A stretch of DNA of 64,000 nt from Aquificaceae bacterium (GCA_027079305.1 JALWVU010000055.1:495737-559736); one strand, 5' to 3'; counted from the stretch's first letter, positions 10,263 through 20,021 are shown. The notes: generated by a model from the sequence alone, not told the origin. Program-made: numbers and translations.

Positions 10263-10661
10263 TCACAGACTTTTTATGAGTTCCTCCACCCTTTTCCTTA
10301 CCTCCTCCCTCACCCACCTGAAGGCCTCCACGCCTCTTCCCGCAGGATCAGGTATGGCCCAGTGGATAGTCTTGGCTCCGGGAACGGAGGGGCACTCCTT
10401 TTTAGCAGAGTCGCAGAGGGTTACTATTAGGTCCATTTCATCTAAAGGGATTTCCTCGAGGCTTTTGGACCTGTGATCCGATATGTCTACCCCCACCTCC
10501 TCCATAACCTTCACCGCGAGCCTGTGGACGTAGCCCGCGGGGCTCGAACCTGCGGAGTAAACCTCTATATCTTTTCCGAGCTTCTCAGCGTAGTATCTCG
10601 CAAACCCCTCCGCCATCTGGCTTCTGATGGAGTTCCCGGTGCAGAGGAAGGCGAGCTTCAC
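10263..10661 (-). CDS. arsC: Arsenate reductase, thioredoxin-coupled (LMW-phosphatase fold)
   Basis: 132 residues from GTG 10661. P-loop CX5R at Cys7-Arg13 (CTGNSIR) plus Cys83 and Cys90, the three-cysteine relay of S. aureus-type ArsC, and DPAGRG near the end. Reduces arsenate to arsenite; no arsB or arsR is adjacent. The start codon is only 14 bp from the divergent engB start, with mirrored -10-like hexamers between them. Confidence 0.88.
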   Translation of the reverse strand: MKLAFLCTGNSIRSQMAEGFARYYAEKLGKDIEVYSAGSSPAGYVHRLAVKVMEEVGVDISDHRSKSLEEIPLDEMDLIVTLCDSAKKECPSVPGAKTIHWAIPDPAGRGVEAFRWVREEVRKRVEELIKSL

Positions 10662-10662
10662 G

Positions 10663-10674
10663 GAAAATATTCTA
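10663..10674. promoter_or_regulatory. Shared divergent promoter of arsC and engB with overlapping -10 hexamers
   Basis: Plus strand GAAAAT (10663-10668) is 7 nt before engB ATG 10676. Minus strand TAGAAT (10674-10669) is 7 nt before arsC GTG 10661. Both genes lack a Shine-Dalgarno, and the whole intergenic space is 14 bp, so both transcripts would have almost no leader. Confidence 0.5.
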
Positions 10675-10675
10675 C

Positions 10676-11230
10676 ATGAAGGTCAGGTTTCTGAAATCTA
10701 CGGAGAAGGACTTCCCGCCTCCAGACCTGCCCGAGGTGGTCTTCGTGGGAAGGTCGAACGTGGGAAAGTCCTCCCTCATAAACATGATCACGGGAAGGAA
10801 TATAGCGAGGGTGAGTAAGGAGCCCGGCAGGACGAGGATGATCAACTACTTCCTGCTCGACGAGAGCGTCTATCTGGTAGACGTCCCCGGCTACGGCTTT
10901 GCCAAGGTCCCCAAGAGGGAGCAGGATAGGTGGAGAAGGATGATGGAGAGCTACTTCAGGGAGAGGAAGGAGAACATAAAAATGGTCTTCCTTCTCGTGG
11001 ACTCTGTGGTGGGCCTCCAGCCCCTCGATGAGAAGATGATAGAGTGGCTCGAGTTTCTGGGTATCCCCTACACGGTGGTATTGACCAAGGTAGATAAGGC
11101 GAGCCAGAAGGAGATCTCGAAGACACTAAAGCAGGTCAGAAACTTCGTAGGGGAGCAGGCTATAATACTCAGCTCCGCCAAAGAGGGAAAGGGAAAGAGG
11201 GAGATCCTTTCGAGGATATTCAGCGTATAA
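10676..11230 (+). CDS. engB: Ribosome-biogenesis GTPase EngB (YsxC/YihA)
   Basis: 184 residues, single GTPase domain: G1 GRSNVGKSS, switch region GRTRMINYF, G3 DVPGYGFAK and G4 TKVDK. Needed for 50S subunit assembly in model bacteria. Divergent from arsC. threonine synthase follows after 33 bp that carry their own TATAAT (11226-11231). Confidence 0.93.
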   Translation: MKVRFLKSTEKDFPPPDLPEVVFVGRSNVGKSSLINMITGRNIARVSKEPGRTRMINYFLLDESVYLVDVPGYGFAKVPKREQDRWRRMMESYFRERKENIKMVFLLVDSVVGLQPLDEKMIEWLEFLGIPYTVVLTKVDKASQKEISKTLKQVRNFVGEQAIILSSAKEGKGKREILSRIFSV

Positions 11231-11263
11231 TGTAAAATACTTAGCTTCCCAGGAGGAGAGCGG

Positions 11264-12493
11264 TTGGCCAAGGTTAAGGGTCTCAGGTGCAGGGAGTGCG
11301 GAAGAGATTATCCGGTGGAGCCCATACACGTCTGTGAGTTCTGCTTCGGGCCCTTAGAGGTCGTTTACGACTACGAAGAGATAAGGAAAAGTATATCCAG
11401 GGAGAAGATAGAGAAGGGCCCCAAGAGCCTCTGGAGGTATGTGGACCTCCTCCCGGTTGAAAACCCCACCGTGGGCCTTACCGCGGGCTTCACACCCCTC
11501 AAGAAGGCGGAGAAGCTGGGAGAGGTTCTGGGCCTAAGGAACCTTTACATAAAGGACGACTCGGTGAACCACCCCACCCTCTCCTTCAAGGACAGGGTGG
11601 TCTCGGTGGCCATCTCCAAGGCCAAGGAGTTCGGCTTCGACACCGCCGCCTGCGCTTCCACGGGGAACCTGGCCAACTCGGTGGCGGCCCACTGCGCCCA
11701 GGCGGGCTTGAGCTGTTACGTCTTCATACCTGCGAACTTAGAAACCCAGAAGATATTCGGGAGTTTGGTCTTCAACCCCACGGTGGTCGCGGTGGAGGGA
11801 ACCTACGACGACGTGAACAGGCTCTGCTCCGAGATAGCGAACGATCAGGGCTGGGCCTTCGTGAACATAAACATACGGCCCTACTACGCGGAAGGTTCCA
11901 AAACCCTCGCCTTCGAGGTGGTGGAACAGCTGGGCTGGAGGGCACCGGACGCGGTAGTGGCTCCAGCTGCTTCGGGATCGCTCTACACCAAGATATGGAA
12001 GGGTCTAAAAGAACTTAAAGAGGTCGGCCTCATAGACTCTGTCAACACGAGGATGTGCGGCGCCCAGGCGGAGGGATGCTCTCCCATAGCCCAGGCCTGG
12101 AAGGAGGGAAGGGACTTCATAAAGCCCGTCAGACCGAGCACGATCGCCAAGTCCATAGCCATAGGTAACCCCGCGGACGGCATATACGCCCTCCAGACCA
12201 CCAGGGAGAGCGGAGGAGACTGGGAGACCGCCACCGACGAGGAGATCATCGAGGGCATGAAGCTCCTCGCAGAGACCGAGGGCATATTCACCGAGACCGC
12301 GGGAGGGACCACGATCGCGGTTCTGAAGAAGCTGGCCCAGAGGGGAGCCTTCGACCCCGACGAGGTGGTGGTCGCCTACATAACGGGGAACGGCTACAAG
12401 ACCCTCGAGGTTCTCGACGGGCACCTCTCCGAGCCCGTGAGGATACAGGCCACTCTCAAGGACTTCAAGGAGAAGGTTCTCGCAAGAGTTTAG
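11264..12493 (+). CDS. thrC: Threonine synthase
   Basis: 409 residues from TTG 11264, preceded by AGGAGGAG at 11251-11258. The N-terminal zinc-ribbon cysteines are Cys9, Cys12, Cys24 and Cys27; the PLP lysine is Lys109 (SFKDR); later PLP-phosphate loop CASTGNLANS. Converts O-phosphohomoserine to threonine. The carrier-protein gene at 12505 follows 11 bp downstream, so related PLP chemistry such as sulfur-transferring beta/gamma-replacement should be considered for this fold-type II enzyme. Confidence 0.9.
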   Translation: MAKVKGLRCRECGRDYPVEPIHVCEFCFGPLEVVYDYEEIRKSISREKIEKGPKSLWRYVDLLPVENPTVGLTAGFTPLKKAEKLGEVLGLRNLYIKDDSVNHPTLSFKDRVVSVAISKAKEFGFDTAACASTGNLANSVAAHCAQAGLSCYVFIPANLETQKIFGSLVFNPTVVAVEGTYDDVNRLCSEIANDQGWAFVNINIRPYYAEGSKTLAFEVVEQLGWRAPDAVVAPAASGSLYTKIWKGLKELKEVGLIDSVNTRMCGAQAEGCSPIAQAWKEGRDFIKPVRPSTIAKSIAIGNPADGIYALQTTRESGGDWETATDEEIIEGMKLLAETEGIFTETAGGTTIAVLKKLAQRGAFDPDEVVVAYITGNGYKTLEVLDGHLSEPVRIQATLKDFKEKVLARV

Positions 12494-12504
12494 GAGGTGG
12501 AAGA

Positions 12505-12783
12505 ATGGCGGTAACTGTTAGAGTTCCCACGCCCCTGAGGAGACTCACCGACGGACAGGGTGAGGTGGAGGTGGACGCCAAGACCGTCAGGGAAGCTATA
12601 GAGAAGCTGGAAGAGCAGTATCCCGGCTTTAAGGAGAGGCTCCTCGACGAGAACGGGGAGCTAAGAAGGTTCGTAAACCTCTACCTGAACGACGAGGACA
12701 TAAGGTTCCTCAAAGGCGCGGATACGGAGCTGAAGGATGGGGACGTCCTCTCCATAGTTCCGGCGATTGCGGGAGGAATGTAA
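12505..12783 (+). CDS. MoaD/ThiS-like sulfur carrier protein with a GGM tail
   Basis: 92 residues, ubiquitin-like fold, with a GGAGG ribosome-binding site 7 nt before ATG. The hallmark C-terminal Gly-Gly is followed by one extra Met (IAGGM), so the tail would have to be trimmed before adenylation and thiocarboxylation. Position behind thrC resembles CysO/HcyS-type carriers that serve amino-acid sulfur chemistry. MoaD-like molybdopterin function cannot be excluded. The DUF72 gene overlaps its last 17 bases. Confidence 0.82.
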   Translation: MAVTVRVPTPLRRLTDGQGEVEVDAKTVREAIEKLEEQYPGFKERLLDENGELRRFVNLYLNDEDIRFLKGADTELKDGDVLSIVPAIAGGM

Positions 12784-13522
12784 GGCTTACTTCTTAGGGT
12801 GCTCCGGATACTTCTACTGGAGCTGGAAGGGAAGGTTTTACCCCGAGGATCTCAGGCCCAAAGGCTGGCTTTCCTACTACGCCAGGTTTTTCAACACGGT
12901 GGAGATAAACTCCACCTTCTACAGCTTTCCCAAGAAAGGGAATCTCAGGAGGTTCTACAGAGAAACCCCCAAAGGTTTTACGATTTCTGTGAAGGCCAAC
13001 AGAACCATAACCCACTTAAAGAAGTTCAGGGGGACAAAAGAGCTCGTCGGGGAGTTCTACTCCACAGTCCGGGAGGCCCTTGATGAAAAGCTCGGCTGTG
13101 TCCTCTTCCAGCTCCCGCCCTCCTTCACATATTCTGAGGAGAGACTGGAGAGGATCTTAAACCAGCTCGATCCGGGCTTTAAAAACGTGCTCGAGTTCAG
13201 ACACGAGAGCTGGTGGAGGGAGGAGGTCTTCGAAGAGCTTGGAAAGAGAGGAATAGCCTTCTGCTCTGTAAGCTCCTTCAGACTTCCTGAGGAACTCGTT
13301 CGGACAACGGACTTTCTCTATATAAGGTTCCACGGGAAGGAGGGAGGACACAGGTATAACTACTCGGAGGAGGAGCTAAAGGTTTGGGCTGAGAGAATTG
13401 AGAGCACATCCGCCGGAGAGGTTTACGCATACTTCAACAACGACTACAACGCACACGCTCCCCACAACTGCCTGAAGCTCATGGAGCTCCTGAAGGTCAG
13501 GCCATACCCGGAGGAACCCTGA
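12767..13522 (+). CDS. DUF72 (YecE-like) TIM-barrel protein
   Basis: 251 residues from TTG 12767, the only usable start before the conserved FLGCSGY. Family motifs include GWLSYYARFFNTVEINSTFY, VKANRTITH, LFQLPPSF, LEFRHESWW and YAYFNND. DUF72 proteins adopt a TIM-barrel; the reaction is unknown. Overlaps the sulfur carrier gene, implying coupling, and overlaps the convergent methyltransferase by 26 bases. Confidence 0.85.
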   Translation: MREECKAYFLGCSGYFYWSWKGRFYPEDLRPKGWLSYYARFFNTVEINSTFYSFPKKGNLRRFYRETPKGFTISVKANRTITHLKKFRGTKELVGEFYSTVREALDEKLGCVLFQLPPSFTYSEERLERILNQLDPGFKNVLEFRHESWWREEVFEELGKRGIAFCSVSSFRLPEELVRTTDFLYIRFHGKEGGHRYNYSEEELKVWAERIESTSAGEVYAYFNNDYNAHAPHNCLKLMELLKVRPYPEEP

Positions 13523-14132
13523 AGGGTATGTTCATGAGGGGATTCTCTTCCTCTTCCTGAGGAAAGACCGCGTAGACCCCGAAGCAGTACTTCCCTATCT
13601 CGACCACCCTGCCGACCCTAACTCCCGAGTCGTCCAGTATCAGGCCTATCTCCCACTCGGAGAGGACCTCCTCAGGGGGAGGGCCCTTGTCCCTCTCCTC
13701 CTTCTTCCAGTCCACTATAGCCAGGTAGGCGAAGGGCTTTGCCACCCTCTTGAGCTCCTCGACGAACCTTTTGGGGTCCTCCAGCTCGTGGAAGGTGAAG
13801 GCCATGAAGACGAAGTCCACAGAATTGTCGGGGAGGGGGATGCTGTTCTCTTCGGATTTGAGTACCTCCACGTTCCTGAGGCTCTCTCTTTCCACCTTCT
13901 CCTTCGCCCTCTTTACCATCTCCTCCTGTATGTCCACAGCGTAGACCTTTCCCTTCTCGCCCACGAGTCTGGAGAGGTAAGGAAGGTAAAAGCCGGGGCC
14001 GGTTCCCACGTCGAGGACCACCATCCCTTCCCTTATCCCGAACTCTTTTAGAACCTTCTCGGGGTCGAAGAGCTCCAGGCGCGAGGGATCCTCGAGCTTG
14101 TGTATCTTCTCGGGATCGAACTTGTGGGCCAT
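13497..14132 (-). CDS. Class I SAM-dependent methyltransferase (UbiE-like)
   Basis: 211 residues from ATG 14132, chosen because GGAGG lies 6 nt upstream; an earlier in-frame ATG at 14162 lacks one. Motif I VLDVGTGPGFYLPYL, acidic loop AVDIQEEM, and post-motif FVFMAFTFHELEDPKRF follow UbiE/COQ5-type enzymes. Substrate not determinable; quinone methylation is possible. Last gene of the run starting at 18170. Confidence 0.85.
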   Translation of the reverse strand: MAHKFDPEKIHKLEDPSRLELFDPEKVLKEFGIREGMVVLDVGTGPGFYLPYLSRLVGEKGKVYAVDIQEEMVKRAKEKVERESLRNVEVLKSEENSIPLPDNSVDFVFMAFTFHELEDPKRFVEELKRVAKPFAYLAIVDWKKEERDKGPPPEEVLSEWEIGLILDDSGVRVGRVVEIGKYCFGVYAVFPQEEEENPLMNIPFRVPPGMA

Positions 14133-14165
14133 GCGAAACCTCCGGGGAAAAGGATAAACCAACTC

Positions 14166-14786
14166 CTACTGAGCTTCCCTGATCTCCACCATTATATCCC
14201 CGAAGGGCTCCTCCTGATGGAGATCTATCTTCCCGTCGTAGTAGAGATACATCAGGGCCATGAACTGGGGAACGAAGTTCACCCTGTCGAGGAAGGTGAA
14301 GAACTCTATCCTCGTCCCCACGTCCATCCTCTTGAAAAGATCCCACATCTCTCTAAGAACGTCCTCGAACCTTGAGATGTGGAGGGGTATTACTTTGCTC
14401 CTTCTCTTTTTCCTTCCCCCGCCTCTTGAGCTCCTTTTGAAGATCTTCCTGGCCTTCTCCAGGTTGTCGGTCAGATTCTCCTCCACCTCCTTGCTCTCCT
14501 CCTCGAACATCTCCACGATCTCCTCGAGAGTGTAATCTCTCCTCTGTCTCGGCTTCCTCTCTGGTTTGGGAAAGAGAACCTCCACCTTCTTCCTGAGGAG
14601 GAAAGAAGCGGCCACGACTGCCCTCGCGGGAATCCTGAGGTCTAAAGTTTCCCTCTTTCTCAGCTCCTCTATGTAGAGGTTCGCAAGCTCCACTATGTCC
14701 ACCTTCCAGGGATCGAGCTTCCCCTCCTCTATCAGGGGCACCACGAGGGCGAAGGGATGGTCTTCCTCAAAGACAAAGGACTTCAT
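14166..14786 (-). CDS. scpA: Segregation and condensation protein A
   Basis: 206 residues. Conserved N-terminal segment HPFALVVPLIEEGKLDPWKVDI, ANLYIEEL, ARAVVAASFLLRKKVEVLFP, an acidic linker, and a winged-helix C-terminus with VTFLDRV-like FFTFLDRVNFVPQFMALM. ScpA is the kleisin of the SMC-ScpAB complex. No scpB is present in the window. Follows galT after 11 bp. Confidence 0.88.
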   Translation of the reverse strand: MKSFVFEEDHPFALVVPLIEEGKLDPWKVDIVELANLYIEELRKRETLDLRIPARAVVAASFLLRKKVEVLFPKPERKPRQRRDYTLEEIVEMFEEESKEVEENLTDNLEKARKIFKRSSRGGGRKKRRSKVIPLHISRFEDVLREMWDLFKRMDVGTRIEFFTFLDRVNFVPQFMALMYLYYDGKIDLHQEEPFGDIMVEIREAQ

Positions 14787-14797
14787 CTCCAGTCCCC

Positions 14798-15712
14798 CTA
14801 TTTTAATTCGGTCTGGCCCGCGTACTTTACAGCCCTCAGCTCCATGGCCGCCTCCTCGGGCGCCACGCTTATTATTATGTTCTCCGTTCCCAGCTCGAAA
14901 CCCCCTATCACGGATACCCTCGGAAGGATCCTTACATAGTAGTGGTAGTCCCTGTCCCAGGGCGGGGCGGACTGGAAGGTTATGTTGTAGGAGAGCCCTT
15001 CACCGAGAAAGTTCTTGAGGAGGGAAACGGTTTCCCTGAGGATCTGGGCGAGCTCCTCGAACCTGTTCTCGAATACAAAGGAGCTGATCTGATCCTTCGG
15101 GACTATCCAGACCTCGTAGGGTGTGGTCGGGGCGTAGGCCATAAGAATAACAAAGTTCTTGGAAACCGAAAGAACCCTCTCCTGAAGCTCCAGCTCCTTC
15201 CTAAGGAACTCCCCGAGGATGTTCCTGTTCTCTCTCTCGTATCTGGCCTTCTCCTCCAGAAACCTCTTGGGATAGAAGGGAAGAGCGAGGATCTGGGAGT
15301 GGGGATGGGGAATAGAGGCCCCCGCCTTCTTTCCTCTGTTCCTGAAGGCAAGGACATATTTGACCCCCTCCTGATTGTAGTAGTGGACGAGCCTCTCCTT
15401 GTAGGTCCACAGGAGCTTGTCCAGGTGCGGTATGCTCTCTATGTCCGCTCTGTGGTCCGGGGAGTCCACCACCACGTCGTGCATGTGGGGGATGGCGGGG
15501 AACTTGTTGGGAATCACCCTCACGAGCCATCCGGAGTTTCCTTCGACCCTGAAGAACTCCCTCGGAGTTAAAGATTCGTTCCCCGGGCAAAAGGGGCACT
15601 GGAAGGGCTCCTCCTCCACCACCTCTTTCAGAACGTGGGGTCTCCTGCTCCTGACCGAGGCTATGATCCTCCTTGACCCCGTGAGGGGATCCTCCCTTAT
15701 GAAGAAGCTCAT
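14798..15712 (-). CDS. galT: Galactose-1-phosphate uridylyltransferase
   Basis: 304 residues, a slightly short GalT. HIT-superfamily active site HPHSQILALP with the nucleophilic His, zinc-type CPFCPGNE near the N-terminus and a C-terminal DYHYYVRILPR. Related bacterial enzymes act on ADP- or UDP-sugars, so the exact substrate is uncertain. ATG is 6 nt after a TAAAAT (15724-15719), but that hexamer also encodes the end of cdsA. Confidence 0.88.
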   Translation of the reverse strand: MSFFIREDPLTGSRRIIASVRSRRPHVLKEVVEEEPFQCPFCPGNESLTPREFFRVEGNSGWLVRVIPNKFPAIPHMHDVVVDSPDHRADIESIPHLDKLLWTYKERLVHYYNQEGVKYVLAFRNRGKKAGASIPHPHSQILALPFYPKRFLEEKARYERENRNILGEFLRKELELQERVLSVSKNFVILMAYAPTTPYEVWIVPKDQISSFVFENRFEELAQILRETVSLLKNFLGEGLSYNITFQSAPPWDRDYHYYVRILPRVSVIGGFELGTENIIISVAPEEAAMELRAVKYAGQTELK

Positions 15713-15714
15713 GG

Positions 15715-16434
15715 CTATATTTTATCGACCACAAGCCAGTAGAATACAGGTGCCCCAAAGAGTAGGGCGTCGAACCTGTCCGTGAACCCCCCGTGCTGAC
15801 CAAGGACGCTGGAAAAGTCCTTTATCCCCAGCTGTCTCTTTATGAAGCTCTTGAAGTAGTCACCTGCAACACCGGAGACGAGCGTGAAGACACCTATCAG
15901 AAGAGACTCAAGGGGAGGTCTTTCGAGCAGGAGGAGAAAGACCAAAGATCCCGCGAACAGCCCTCCCAAGAAGCCCTCGAAGGTCTTCTTCGGCGAGAGC
16001 TTGGGAAACAGGGGCCTTTTCCCGAAGTTCTTACCCACGTAGTAGGCGAAAACGTCGCTCGCCCAGGTCCCCAGAAGGAGGACGAGCAGTAGCGCGGTGC
16101 CCTTTTCCTTCAGGGGCATGAGGTAAGAGGGGAAAAAGCCCGTGTAGAAGAGGACAAAGAGCGATCTTAAGAAGAGATCCAGGTTCCAGGTTCTGTAACC
16201 GTAAGCAAGGGACATCAGAGAGATGTAAATTCCTCCCACCGCGGGTGAGACGTAGAAGAGCAGAGGTGAAAAGAAGGCGGGAAAGTGGAGCCTGTCCAGA
16301 CCGAGGGCGGTGCAGAGCTCTCTGGCTATGAGTGAAGAGAGCAGAGCTGTAAGGAGTAGGAACAGGGGGAGGGGAGTTAGTATAGCAAGGAGAGTGAGGG
16401 CTCCTATCAGCAGGCCGTAAATCTCCCTATTCAT
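15715..16434 (-). CDS. cdsA: Phosphatidate cytidylyltransferase
   Basis: 239 residues, multi-pass membrane protein. The CDP-DAG synthase signature is present in the C-terminal region: GVAGDYFKSFIKRQ, KDFSSVLGQHGGFTDRFD, with KKTFEGFLGG upstream. Makes CDP-diacylglycerol for phospholipid synthesis. Its ATG overlaps the end of uppS by 8 bases, so the two membrane-lipid genes are translationally linked. Confidence 0.93.
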   Translation of the reverse strand: MNREIYGLLIGALTLLAILTPLPLFLLLTALLSSLIARELCTALGLDRLHFPAFFSPLLFYVSPAVGGIYISLMSLAYGYRTWNLDLFLRSLFVLFYTGFFPSYLMPLKEKGTALLLVLLLGTWASDVFAYYVGKNFGKRPLFPKLSPKKTFEGFLGGLFAGSLVFLLLLERPPLESLLIGVFTLVSGVAGDYFKSFIKRQLGIKDFSSVLGQHGGFTDRFDALLFGAPVFYWLVVDKI

Positions 16435-17125
16435 CGAGCACTCTTCCGAACTTCCTCTTTCTCTTTGAAAAGTCTTCCAAAGCCCTCATGAGCTCCTCGG
16501 TGGTGAAGTCCGGCCAGCAGACCTCGGTAAAGTAAAGCTCCGTGTAGGCCAGGTTCCAGAGGAGGAAGTTGGAGATCCTCCTCTCACCGGCGGTTCTTAT
16601 CATCAGGTCGGGATCGGGGATCTCCCCCAGATCGAGAAGGCGGGAGAAAGTGTCCTCATCTATACTCTCCATCCTCTGATGGACCGCCTTCCTGACCGCC
16701 CTGATTATGTCGTCCCTTCCGCCGTAGTCGATAGCCAAGATGACGGTTATCCTGTAGTCCTTGGAGGTCTCCTCCTCGAGTTTTTCCATCAAATTTTTTA
16801 GATCTTTGCCTATCCTGTCCCTCCTTCCTATGAACCTGAGCCTGACTCCCTCCCTTATCAGCTCCTCCTTCTTTTGGGTCAGGTAATTTTTGAGAAGGTC
16901 GAAGAGAAGCTCCACCTCCTCCCTGGGCCTTCTCCAATTCTCCGTGGAGAAGGCAAAGAGTGTGAGGTATTCCACACCCAAGTTTGCACAGAACTTAACT
17001 ATCTCCTCCGCCACCTCCGATCCCTTGTAGTGACCCATTATACGGGGCATGCCCCTCTGACGGGCCCACCTTCCGTTTCCATCCATTATGATGGCTATGT
17101 GCCTGGGGATTTTTAGATCTTCCAT
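16427..17125 (-). CDS. uppS: Undecaprenyl diphosphate synthase
   Basis: 232 residues from ATG 17125, sharing one base with the cpoB stop (TGATG). IAIIMDGNGRWARQRG holds catalytic Asp15, followed by GHYKGSE, FSTENWRRPREEV and RTAGERRISNFLLWNLAY. A longer frame upstream overlaps cpoB and is not coding. Supplies the lipid carrier for peptidoglycan and O-antigen. Confidence 0.95.
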   Translation of the reverse strand: MEDLKIPRHIAIIMDGNGRWARQRGMPRIMGHYKGSEVAEEIVKFCANLGVEYLTLFAFSTENWRRPREEVELLFDLLKNYLTQKKEELIREGVRLRFIGRRDRIGKDLKNLMEKLEEETSKDYRITVILAIDYGGRDDIIRAVRKAVHQRMESIDEDTFSRLLDLGEIPDPDLMIRTAGERRISNFLLWNLAYTELYFTEVCWPDFTTEELMRALEDFSKRKRKFGRVLDE

Positions 17126-17864
17126 CACTCTTCCATCAGAACCTTCTGCTCTCTGGCCCTTACCGCCGCATCTGATGTGGGGAACCTCTCCATGAGAATG
17201 GAGTAGTATTCGTTGGCCTTGTCCATGTCGCCCCTTTCCATGTAGATCTTCATCAGCTGGAGGTAGGCGTCGGGGAGCTTGTTGCAATCGGGGAGCTTTC
17301 CGCTCTCACACTTCTCCACGAGACTCTTGTATACGCTCTCCGCCCTGTGTGAATCTCCCAGCTCCTGGTATATCTTTCCTATCCAGAAGAAGGCGTTGTC
17401 GGTAAACTTGTTCTCGGGAAACCTCTTTATGAAGTCTAAGAAGGCGTCCCTCGCCTCGTAGAGCTTCTTTATGCTGTAGAGCTCTATCGCCTTTTTGTAA
17501 GCGGTTTCCGCATCCTCCTTGCTCTCTTCGGCTTTGGGCTCCTCCCGGACCTCCACACGGGGAACAGGAACCTTTTCCATCTTGGGTTTTACTCGGACAA
17601 CGCTCTCCTCCTTAGCTTCCACCTCGCCGATCCCACCGCTGAGCTTCAGCTTGAGCTTCTCTATCTCCAGCCTGAGCTCCGATATGAGCTCCGTGAGTCT
17701 GTCTATCCTCTCGTTGGTCTTCTCTATGTCCTTTTCTAGGTCTACCTGTTTTTGTTCCACCCTCGTCAGCTTGATCTCCAGCTCCGAGATCTTTTCGGAG
17801 GTCTTCTCGGAAACGGGAGCGCAGGAGAGTATAAGGACAGCGGAGAGCAGGGAAATGGTTTTTT

Positions 17865-17868
<4 letters not shown>
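17125..17868 (-). CDS. cpoB: CpoB/YbgF-like Tol-Pal associated protein
   Basis: 247 residues. Lipoprotein-type signal LSAVLILSC (Cys16), a coiled coil at about residues 25-75 (heptads of KISELEIKLTRVEQKQ), a linker, and C-terminal TPR units AYKKAIELYSIKKLYEARDAF and AFFWIGKIYQELGDSHRAE. This matches YbgF/CpoB, which coordinates outer-membrane constriction with peptidoglycan synthesis. No tol or pal gene is nearby. ATGA overlap with the upstream small gene. Confidence 0.82.
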
Positions 17869-19018
<1,150 letters not shown>

Positions 19019-19042
19019 AAGTTCTATATTCTTAAGTTTAGT

Positions 19043-19846
19043 ATGGGGATTTCCCTTCCCTTCAACTTTGTGAGCGTTGTGGATCCGGTGGAGGTGAGCA
19101 GGGAGGGGTGGGAGAGACTCCTCTCGAGCCCCAGGGAGTTCAAAATATACCTGGACAAGTATCTCTGGCTCGCGGGAAGGACAAGGAGGGAGAGGCTGAT
19201 CCTCTCGGGCATAAGGCTCATGCCCTTCGGTCTCGGCAGGGAACCCATACTCATATCCCTATGGAAGAGCGAATATATAGGCTTCTACGAGGTTGAGGGT
19301 ATCCTGAAGAAGGAGGGACCGCGCGCCCTTCTGAAGGTGGTAGAGGATCTTCCCGATAAGGTAGAATTCGGACAGAGGGAGTTCAGATACGTCCTCGTTC
19401 CCGCAGCGGAGGAGTTCACCCGCTTCACCTCCTGGGTCTTCAAGCTGGGCAGGAAAGCACCCGAGGTCTTCGGCTGGCCGGAGGTTCCCCACCCCCCTCC
19501 CGAGCAGGTGGAGAAGATCATCAAAAAGATGGAGCTCGAGGGCATCCGCCAGCCCGAAAAATACAAGCCCCACCCCACCTACAGGCCCACAAAGCTCTCT
19601 TTCTTCTTGAAGCTCTTCATAGTTGTATGGAGAAACGCCCTCCTGAAGGCCTACGGCCTGAGCATTAAAAGGGAGGGAGAGAGGATAGTTCACCTGGCAA
19701 GTCCCTTTGAGGCGGAGGACCTTCCCCTACCCGATCCTCCCAAGAGCATAGAGGGTATAGAACCTCCGAGCGTGGGGAGCGGGGGCGTGGACAGGACCCT
19801 CGAGGAAGAGTGCGTGGATCTCCTCTTTAACATGGGCGTCTGGTGA
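19043..19846 (+). CDS. Hypothetical protein, unrecognised
   Basis: 267 residues, no signal peptide, no clear membrane segment except a hydrophobic patch near 190-205 (FFLKLFIVVWRNALL). It contains a Pro-rich segment (WPEVPHPPPEQVEKI) and ends with a Gly/Ser-Gly-rich tail before VDLLFNMGVW. I recognise no family. It lies between kdsA and a 46-residue ORF on the same strand. Confidence 0.65.
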   Translation: MGISLPFNFVSVVDPVEVSREGWERLLSSPREFKIYLDKYLWLAGRTRRERLILSGIRLMPFGLGREPILISLWKSEYIGFYEVEGILKKEGPRALLKVVEDLPDKVEFGQREFRYVLVPAAEEFTRFTSWVFKLGRKAPEVFGWPEVPHPPPEQVEKIIKKMELEGIRQPEKYKPHPTYRPTKLSFFLKLFIVVWRNALLKAYGLSIKREGERIVHLASPFEAEDLPLPDPPKSIEGIEPPSVGSGGVDRTLEEECVDLLFNMGVW

Positions 19847-19875
19847 TTATATTTCCTATTAAGGAGGGTTTTGTC

Positions 19876-20016
19876 ATGGAGGAGAAGCCCAAGATAGAGC
19901 CTGCTGTTCCGGTGGAGCCCGTCGATCCGGACGTTCATCCCGACTGGGAACCAAGAAGATTGTGTCCGGATCAGAAGATAGACCACACCGTTCCCGACGA
20001 GCCCACCGAACCCTGA
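19876..20016 (+). CDS. 46-residue Pro/Asp/Glu-rich small protein
   Basis: ATG 19876 follows a strong AAGGAGG (19861-19867) at 8 nt. The peptide is rich in P, E, D and V (start MEEKPKIEPAVPVEPVDP) with one Cys and two His, and no membrane segment. The good ribosome site and the clean fit between the upstream gene and metK support expression. Function unknown. Confidence 0.55.
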   Translation: MEEKPKIEPAVPVEPVDPDVHPDWEPRRLCPDQKIDHTVPDEPTEP

Positions 20017-20021
20017 TGCTT

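Noticed and set aside
15719..15724. TAAAAT 6 nt before galT as a promoter
   Set aside because: The hexamer also spells the last codons of cdsA (Asp-Lys-Ile-stop), so it is likely coding; the gene has an operon partner directly upstream.
17126..17287. Longer uppS start giving an extra 54 residues
   Set aside because: That part lies inside cpoB in another frame, has shadow-like composition and is not needed; ATG 17125 starts directly at the conserved region.
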